From positions 8,680,001-8,744,000 of the forward strand of contig JAKZAN010000004.1 of assembly GCA_023053545.1 (NCBI GenBank): a stretch of DNA of 64,000 nt, given 5' to 3'. Source of the stretch: Lepidurus packardi. Its lineage: Eukaryota; Arthropoda; Branchiopoda; Notostraca; Triopsidae. The notes below the pieces were generated by a model. That model searched no databases. It was not told the origin of the DNA and worked only from the letters and a program-made list of their open reading frames with translations. The position numbers and the translations under genes are program-made. Positions 57,201 to 64,000 of the stretch are shown in pieces (the stretch's first letter is position 1; each line of letters starts with the position of its first letter).

Positions 57201-58438
57201 AGCTAGTTAGTTAATTATAGTTATAGAAGCTTGAAACACCGTATTCACAGTTCAACGATAGAGATCTAAAGGTTAGAATTTTGGGCGTTATTAGACACGG
57301 GTTAATTCGAATTGGTCGAAGAATGTTGACGCAGCGGGGTCCCCCCAGCGCATGGTAAGATGGTTCATTGACATGGACAACGATAAGGAAGAAGACAAGG
57401 CCCAAAGGATTGTGTGCCTTATACTAATGATTCACGCACTTTGGTGGGTACGTGTGTGTGCTGTGCTGGGGAACTGAGCAGACTAAGCGATGAGCGAGAA
57501 CTGTTACGTAAAACTGTACCTCAGGGGAAGCTCTCAACAAAAAGAGAACTATTCGATTCCGCTTTGGGAAAATAATAGCTATATCAAAAACTGCCGACAA
57601 TTAAGCATATCCCAAACCTCTTTGAAGCCTCTTTGCCTTTTGAAGTGCTAATCATCAAAGTACAAAACCCTTCAACTCTCGAAAGTTTCGTCTAAATTCT
57701 TTTTCATAATGCATTGCTCACTATTAAAGTATTAGTATCGTGCATCGATTCGCTGTTTTAATGCCTATTGAACTGAACTATTGCACTTTGAAATGAAAAA
57801 ATAGGCGTGACTCCACGCAAAGTTTCTTCCCCTGCTGGCCCGCAACGTTTGTAAGACATTTTGTGTGTTCTGTAGAGCTTATAATCAATACGCTATACGC
57901 CCAAGCTGTGGCTTATTCTGGTTTCCTCTGGAGCAGCTTTTAATATTTTTTTTCGGGATTGTTTTGGAAATCGCTGTAGTGAGAGGGTAGGTAAATAAAA
58001 GGGGAAGCAGTTTGTTTATTTTGAGGAAAGAAAAGGAAAGTTTCAAAGTTTGTTGAAGATTGGAAGATATTTCGTCAGTAAATTCATTGCTTGTTTTGAT
58101 TTGTATATTTTCTAGTAAACGAGGCAGCAACACCAGTTGGCACATGGCAGTGTTAAGTGAGACGACGCCAGTGGCTCAACAATAGCACATTACGGGACTT
58201 ACTGTCACGTGTTTACGTGTTCATATCTGCAGCGTGTGTGAAGATCAGGGAGCAAGGGGGAGCGGAAAAACGAAAAAAATAAAATTTCCCCAATTGGAGA
58301 AGAGAGAGGAGGAGGATAAGAAGAAATCGAAGTTTTGCTCCATTAGATCGCGAAAGGAGCGCAAAAGAGGAAGATCCCTGTCCGTTTTAGCTCACTGGGG
58401 AACTTTTTGGTGGATGAAGCGAGCGATTCATTGACGGA
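54230..58438. other. long spacer upstream of sif
   Basis: About 4.2 kb without a recognised coding gene. A GC-rich stretch with CT/GAGA tracts at 54266-54400 could be a promoter or non-coding exon. A 105-codon plus frame (56453-56767) has no similarity. CACGTG at 58206 and TTTACGTG just after lie about 230 bp before the sif ATG, in its probable leader or promoter. Confidence 0.45.
55658..55701 (+). repeat. 24-base poly-C run followed by hairpin
   Basis: C runs from 55658 to 55681. Two bases later GAAAGCCC (55684-55691) pairs with GGGCTTTC (55694-55701) with a 2-base spacer. The run length may be inexact because such tracts assemble poorly. Confidence 0.85.
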
Positions 58439-61400
58439 ATGGGAAACCGCCTGAGCTGTTCATGTGCGCCGCTCATCCGCAAAGCTTACCGCTATGAAGA
58501 CACGCCTTGGCAGAACGCCCGTAAAAGAGATGGACACCTATTAAGGTGAGTGATGAGCAGTCGCCAAGTACTCCACATCTTTGATTCAACTTACGACCCT
58601 AATATGTTATTTACGACCTGACCGGAAAATGGGACGGGCTCGACGTGTTACAAATTTTGGATTACACTCATTTTACCTCACTCAAGGAAAGGTCTTTTAC
58701 TATATTACACTTTTATAGTTTAAACACTCAAATTAATCGACCATCCATACGTCAAAATGACGCTAGAAACTACACTTGAACCTGGGAAGATCTCAAATAT
58801 AGGGCTATCATTAGCCTATCAAAAGTGGGAAGGGTCTTAGCGCCTCTGGTGGTAGTTGGATTTTGTCAATAGTGTGATGTTTTCTTCACTTCTAGTTGTA
58901 TCTTTAGTTTTTCTTTCAGTTTTTCTTTATAATCTGTTTAAGTACGTGATTATGATTATACATAGCCAAATAAACATTTTTTCATCTAAGGAGGGTAAAA
59001 GTATTTTTACAATAAATCTTGGAAATATATAGAAAGTATATCTTACTCTTTAAAAGTCTTTTTCTTAGATTTTTAAAACCTAAAAAGTAATACTAGGAAT
59101 AGCAGTTTTGTAGTTAGAGCTTTAGAACGTTGCCTTTGTTAGCCTATATGAATTGAGAATGGGTTTAGCGCCTCTACCGGTAGCGTATTATGTCAATACA
59201 GTAGTTTGCTTGTAGTTTGTTTACTTATCTTTTCAGCACTTAATTCTTAGTTACAGTCTTACGCAAACTGTGCTTGGTAACTACATTAGTGTAGCTAATT
59301 AGCTTACTTTTAACTACAAGTAAATTTGTAATGAAACTACAGGGAAAGAAGAAAGAAAATTAATGGGTTTTGTGCATTTTTAGCGTAAGTTACAGTTAGA
59401 ATTAGATATAATCCGTAATTGAAATCCTTACACAGTAAATGATTTTTTAAATTAGTGAAACGTATAATAATGTCTAGGAACGAATACGAAATGACTCAAT
59501 GTATTTTAAACATTATTTAAAGCATTAAGTGTCAATTGTTTCGTTGTTTATATTTCTTAAAGCCATACAGCCGTTTTAACACGTTTCCTTGAGTTAAGAA
59601 AACAGCCCCTTTTGGGGATTTCAGAAGTTACAACATGTTTAAAGAGAAGTTATTTTTCTGTGTTTTGTTTTTTCTTAGAAAAACATGGCGTGTTAGAGAA
59701 TGTTTTGAGTAGCGTACTAATGTCTTTATTTCTTTGTTTGGGTACTTTGGGGGCACTTTTTGTGTAGGTTGTGGGCGGAAGTGTTCCATGTAAGTACCAG
59801 CGGGAGCGGAAGCGTTCGTTGGCAACAAATTTCAGAAGATTTGGTCCCAGTGAATATTTCTTGCATTCAAGACCATCCGGAATGCGTGTTCCATATTACT
59901 GCATACAACTCCCAGGTGGATAAAATCCTGGACGTCAGGCTCACTCAGCCTGGTAAGATTTTTTTCCCTTTCTTTAAGGTCTTAAATAGTATCAACAAAA
60001 GCTTTGCTTAGTGGCTCCTAAGGAGTATTTTTTTCTTTTTTAACCTTCTCATCCCACAGTTGTTAAGATGTAAAAAGGAACGTCCAGTTTTAACACATGC
60101 TAAGTCTCGCAGAAGTAGTTAAAGATGTAAAAAGCGGAAAAGCTTGGGAGCACATAGAGAACATCTTCGTTCTATTTTTACAGGTTCCTAAAACGCGACT
60201 CTACGGGAAGATAACCCAAGCATATGTCTGCAATTTAGTCCCAAATGGGTCGTACCATTTAGGAAACTAATTGCTGTTGGTGAGAAGGAAAAAATAAAGA
60301 TTCTTTATTTGCTTGTATATTTTTAATATATTTTTGGGGTTATTTTGCCAAGGTTTTATGAATGGGAATTTCGTAAGAACTCGTTAAGTTATGGCGGTTA
60401 TGCATGAGTTTTATTTTTCCTTATGAAGGTCGAGTTTATGAGGGAATCAAAGATATAATAAGGATGTAGCGTAAGTTTCTTGGGGAGCCCGTTTTGTTTT
60501 ATTTGTAATTTTTTCGTTAGTTTGGGGGTTTGGTTGTTTTGGCAGGAGAAAAGAAGCATGCAAGATAGAAGTCGGAAGTGGGCAAGCCAAGGAGCTCATC
60601 ACTTCCACTCGAAAAAGCACCGTGCTGCCATGAGTGTGTGCTTTTGACATTCATTATGACTTTAAGCTCGAGGCGCTTTTCATCAGCTGATTACTCAAAG
60701 ACCCTTAGTTTGAATCATAGTTATCTTAGAACGCTTGACTCAGTTAAAACTTTCTTTTTAAATAATCTTGTTTGAATCATAGTTCTCTAAGTTCCCTTAC
60801 CTTAAAGGGGGAATAAGGTTTCAAAGTGAAAAAAATATGTGTTATAGAAGAGACCAAACTACACGTTCTGGCTGAAGAACCCCTATGTCAATTATGTATG
60901 TTAACCGTTCCTTACCTTAAATTACCTTAAGTTCCCTTACCTTAAAGGGGGAATAAGGTTTCAAAATGAAAAAAATTTGTTATAGAAGAGACAAAAGTAC
61001 ATGTTCTGGCTGAAGAACCCCTATGTCAATTATGTATATTAACCGAGTAATTAATTATTAGCGCTTTAAGCCCCGCCCCATTCCGCCAATTTCAAATTTT
61101 CGTATCCTTATAACACGGGGGGGCCTTATATGACACTTGGCCGGAGAGCTAGCGCCTTTACCTATTAGGGCACTCAAAATCGGACCTTCTATTCATAGGA
61201 CGGCGCCATTATCTTTCGTTTCAGTGCTTAAACAAGTCTCTAAGTGATTTGGTTAATTTACAAACTCGATCACAACAAAATGACTTTTTCTTCGCGCCAC
61301 GACTTGCGGGCTGCGCTGAACGCCATGGCAACGAGCGTTACCCGCGTAGTAGGAACCGCCTTGTGCGGTCCCATTGCCAGGGGATGGCTCACGAGTGCGA

Positions 61401-64000
61401 AGCCGACCCAAAACTTGCCGAAAGGCTCTCAGGCGCGGGTCTTGGCCCGGCAGGACGGCAAGCTATGGCAATCGCGCGATGGCGCGAAGAAAAGGGACCA
61501 TTTTTTGTGATCGAGCTGGTAAATTAACCAAAGCACCTAGAGACTTGTTTTAACATTGAAGCAAAAGATAATGGTGCCATCTCTACGAAAGAAAGGTATA
61601 AAAAGGTTTAAACCAAGGTTAACCTTGGTTTTTCATGTTTGTTTCAGTTTAAATAGTATATTGACGCAATTTGAATCTTAGTTAGCTTACTTGTTGATTA
61701 CAGCACTTACGCTTTCCTCTTGCTTTATTATAAGTATTTAGGAGCCTTGCATACAGACAAACTATACATAGTAGTTTCAGCAATCAAAGAAAAACTGTAA
61801 GATTCTGTAAACAAAGATTTCAGGAGTTTCGAAGTCAATAGACATATCCCATGAACGTTTCTAGTAAGGTTAGGCTGGGGTTGGCCTTGCCTGTGCAACG
61901 GGCGCCACGACGCAACAATGAATAATTCTCAGTTTACTAAGGACTGAGTTCTCCAACCGGTGTTTGGTAGTGTAATCCGTCTTGATCGTACTTTACGATA
62001 TTTTAGTTTATTCTTAGAAGGAGTAAGCGTGTGAAAAAAATTTCGACTTGGTTTGTTTATTAGCCTGTCCTAAGCCCTCCTTATCTCGTATTTCTTTCAG
62101 TTGGAGTGTTTACATTCTAGTTGCTCCATCCGTGAAGTCAATTCATTTTAGTTGAGTAATTTCTTCACTCACTTTAGAAGAATATTGAAAAGTAAATACA
62201 AACTAATACATTGGAACAATTTATAAGAAAAATACATGGGAATTACAAAGAAAAGCTTTTAAGCGACAAAGAAAAGCTTTTATTTTGCTGGGCTAGATAA
62301 TATTGGCTACATTGTTTACAGTTAAGTGAATTACATTCAACGACGACGATGTTTGCCAATTGTAGCTCGTGTAGCATAGTTTATCGCTGTTTTGATTTGG
62401 TTTAGGTTAGCGAAAAAGAAGACTGAATAAGTTATACAACGTTGAAATGTTTTGGCAATGTTTTCTAGTTCTGGAGTTCTGGTCTCGGGTTTCGTCTATG
62501 TGAAAGGGGCTTAGGAATGACCACTTGAGTAAAATCTCGTTATTTAGGAAGGCATTGTCTTACATGTTTCTTTTTTCTTATGTTTAGCAATGCAAACTTT
62601 GTTTAACTCTGAGGAGGAGATTGAAAACTTTTCACAACAACCAAAAATAATTTTTGTTTATGTTTCAGGCACTCGCATTGGACAAGCTTCGGAATGTTTT
62701 GTTTACTGGAAGGATCCCATTACTAATGACACATGGGGCCTCAATTTTACATCCCCGGTTGACGCGCGACAGTTCCGGGAATGTTGTGTAAGATTTTCTG
62801 TGATGTTCTGTATTTCTTTTTTTCCAAAGATGATATGGATTATGTATTCTTGTTCCTCGTTGTCCTCAAACACAAAGAGTAATACGGTTTCGTCGCTCCA
62901 GTGCATCTTTTGCCCTCAATCTTGATCTATTTCATATCCTTTTTTGTATTATTCGGTTTCGTGTTTTGTTTGTTTGTTCGGTTTACATGTTTTCTCATTT
63001 CTCTTCCTGTCGGTTGTGGTCTCTCTTCAGTCACCAGCCTCCAAGTTCTCCCGAAAAGCCTCTTCTTCATATTCACTCCGCTTGGAACCCACCAGACAAC
63101 GAGATCCCATAAAGATTGCTAAACGAAAAACTCTGTCCACACCAGCGTCGCCTTCCCATAGTCGGGAACCGCAATGTACCTGCATGACTCCCGAACAGTA
63201 CGCTCGACTACGAGCCCAAGACCCACGTCATCGAGGTAATATAGTTCGTACCCTGGAATCCCTACAAGTATTCAATGATCATTGAGCGAAGCTACCCAAA
63301 AGTTACTGGTCAGTTTCCGGAATATTTTGGAGCAGTTTCCAAATATCTTAAAAATGCTCTAAATATTTTTAGAAAATTCCCGATAGTAAAACAAGGGGGG
63401 GAAGTGATTTCTCATTGAAACTAAAATAATACATTTTGTAACGTTTTTTAAAAAATTGGGAAAATAGTTTAACTTAAAGTACTCGAATTTTTCTCTATAA
63501 CTTTAACGCCACCTAGGGTATTTAGGGGACATTTCTTTCTGATTAGTGTGTGTGACTTGATCAAATTAGGTTACATGTCGTCTAATTGGATTGCTTTTCT
63601 TCTTTTTTTGTGGACTTGGTTATTTGGGTTTGTTTTGGGGTCGGAATCTAGGCACAGTTACGCTTCCCCGGACGCAAACTCGAGCAGAATGCGACACGAA
63701 TAATAAGGAATGTGCAGCAGCAGTCTCGGGGGGCGTGTCCAGCTCTTCGGTGTATGACAACATCAGCGGAACCATGAAAAGAAGCGTGGAACCTTACGCC
63801 ACCATCCGCCCTTCGCGCTCCACGAACGGGAATCCCAACGAAGACCTTGACAACAACTCCAAATCAGCCGCCAACGCAGTCAATAACGCACAGTCTGTAA
63901 GTGGCGAAGCCCCCTCGGCTTCTTCCCAACAGTCCCAATCCAACGCTACAGTCCCCCAGCAACAGCCCACCTCGGCGAGTACCTTGCAACAGACGACCCA
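58439..64000 (+). CDS. sif: still life, TIAM-type Rac GEF, 5' exons (partial)
   Basis: Five exons: 58439-58545, 59768-59952, 62669-62787, 63031-63235 and 63652 to the window end, all in phase. The protein starts MGNRLSCSCAPLIRKAYRYE, an N-myristoylation-type start with Cys residues, close to Drosophila Still life type 1. Exons 2-3 form a WH1/EVH1-like PH fold (LWAEVFHVSTSGSG, DLVPVNISCIQD, ASECFVYWKDP, TWGLNFTSPVDARQF). Exon 4 has KFSRKASSSYSLRL and PQCTCMTPEQYARLRAQ. Exon 5 is Ser/Asn/Gln-rich. Still life is a large synaptic Rac/Rho guanine nucleotide exchange factor; the PH, PDZ and DH domains must lie beyond the window. Identity is secure from the highly conserved start. Confidence 0.92.
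58838..59190 (+). repeat. two dispersed TAGCGCCTCT-type motifs in sif intron 1
   Basis: TAGCGCCTCTGGTGGTAG (58838) and TAGCGCCTCTACCGGTAG (59166) sit in similar contexts, each followed by TTNTGTCAATA. They may be remnants of one repeat family or CTCF-like sites. The rest of intron 1 (58546-59767) is AT-rich and shows nothing else. Confidence 0.5.
60788..61045 (+). repeat. direct duplication of about 120 bp
   Basis: Copy 1 (60788-60907) and copy 2 (60928-61045) both run from TAAGTTCCCTTACCTTAAAG to TTAACCG with a few substitutions and small indels. A shorter GAATCATAGTT pair lies just upstream (60713, 60773). Confidence 0.9.
61202..61578. mobile_element. 377-bp MITE with 80-bp inverted repeats and GC-rich core
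   Basis: The left end GGCGCCATTATCTTTCGTTT and the reverse-complemented right end GGCACCATTATCTTTTGCTT begin inverted repeats that continue imperfectly for about 80 bp (61202-61283 and 61498-61578), sharing GGTTAATTTAC and TCGATCACAA. The core (61290-61495) is markedly GC-rich. No transposase and no clear target duplication were found, so the superfamily is unassigned. Confidence 0.7.

Larger units (their letters stand above)
59953..62668 (+). other. sif intron 2
   Basis: A 2.7-kb intron, large for this genome. It holds a tandem duplication (60788-61045) and a 377-bp inverted-repeat element (61202-61578). No nested gene was recognised. Confidence 0.6.

Overview
The window is genomic DNA of a branchiopod crustacean, almost certainly a Daphnia species. 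The main evidence is three tandem genes for secreted two-domain hemoglobins (signal peptide plus two globin domains, about 350 aa), a gene family typical of water fleas. Introns are short (often 50-70 bp) with GT-AG ends, and the other host genes are conserved arthropod genes. No tRNA, rRNA, CRISPR array or bacterial feature was seen.

Layout. 1-931 (minus): first coding exon of dachshund (dac). 932-10080: about 9 kb of gene-poor DNA upstream of dac, with a long open frame in the presumed leader, a cluster of palindromic TCTTAAGA sites and a cluster of Sox-type AACAATG sites. 10081-10908 (plus): MCTS1. 11488-18652 (minus): three hemoglobin genes, each with a TATA box and a conserved hypoxia-response-type CACGTA site at the same distance from the start codon. 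19167-20054 (minus): intronless rhodopsin-like GPCR. 20134-29403: a young-looking Ty3/Gypsy LTR element with gag, pol, an extra zinc-finger ORF and an env-like ORF; its two 611-bp LTRs appear identical and it is flanked by ACAC duplications. It sits between the GPCR and two tandem DM4/DM12-like secreted-protein genes (29974-30747 and 31011-31749, plus). 31988-32730 (minus): PSMG1. 33541-35120 (minus): secreted mucin-like protein with 12 Thr-rich heptads. 36220-36997 (minus): MAIP1-like mitochondrial protein, divergent from 37545-45174 (plus), a 15-exon SCAF4/SCAF8 gene with a degenerate Tigger/pogo transposon in intron 10. 47022-48123 (minus): ING1/ING2-type PHD protein. 49634-51771 (minus): lin-28, with a let-7 seed match in the presumed 3' UTR. 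58439-64000 (plus): 5' exons of still life (sif).

The host genes are not an operon; they are independently transcribed neighbours. The functional units visible are the hemoglobin cluster (oxygen transport under probable HIF control, with signs of gene conversion) and the lin-28/let-7 regulatory pair. dac, lin-28 and sif, which have developmental or neuronal roles, lie beside the large gene-poor stretches. All coordinates and splice sites were read by eye; exon sums keep frame in every multi-exon gene listed.
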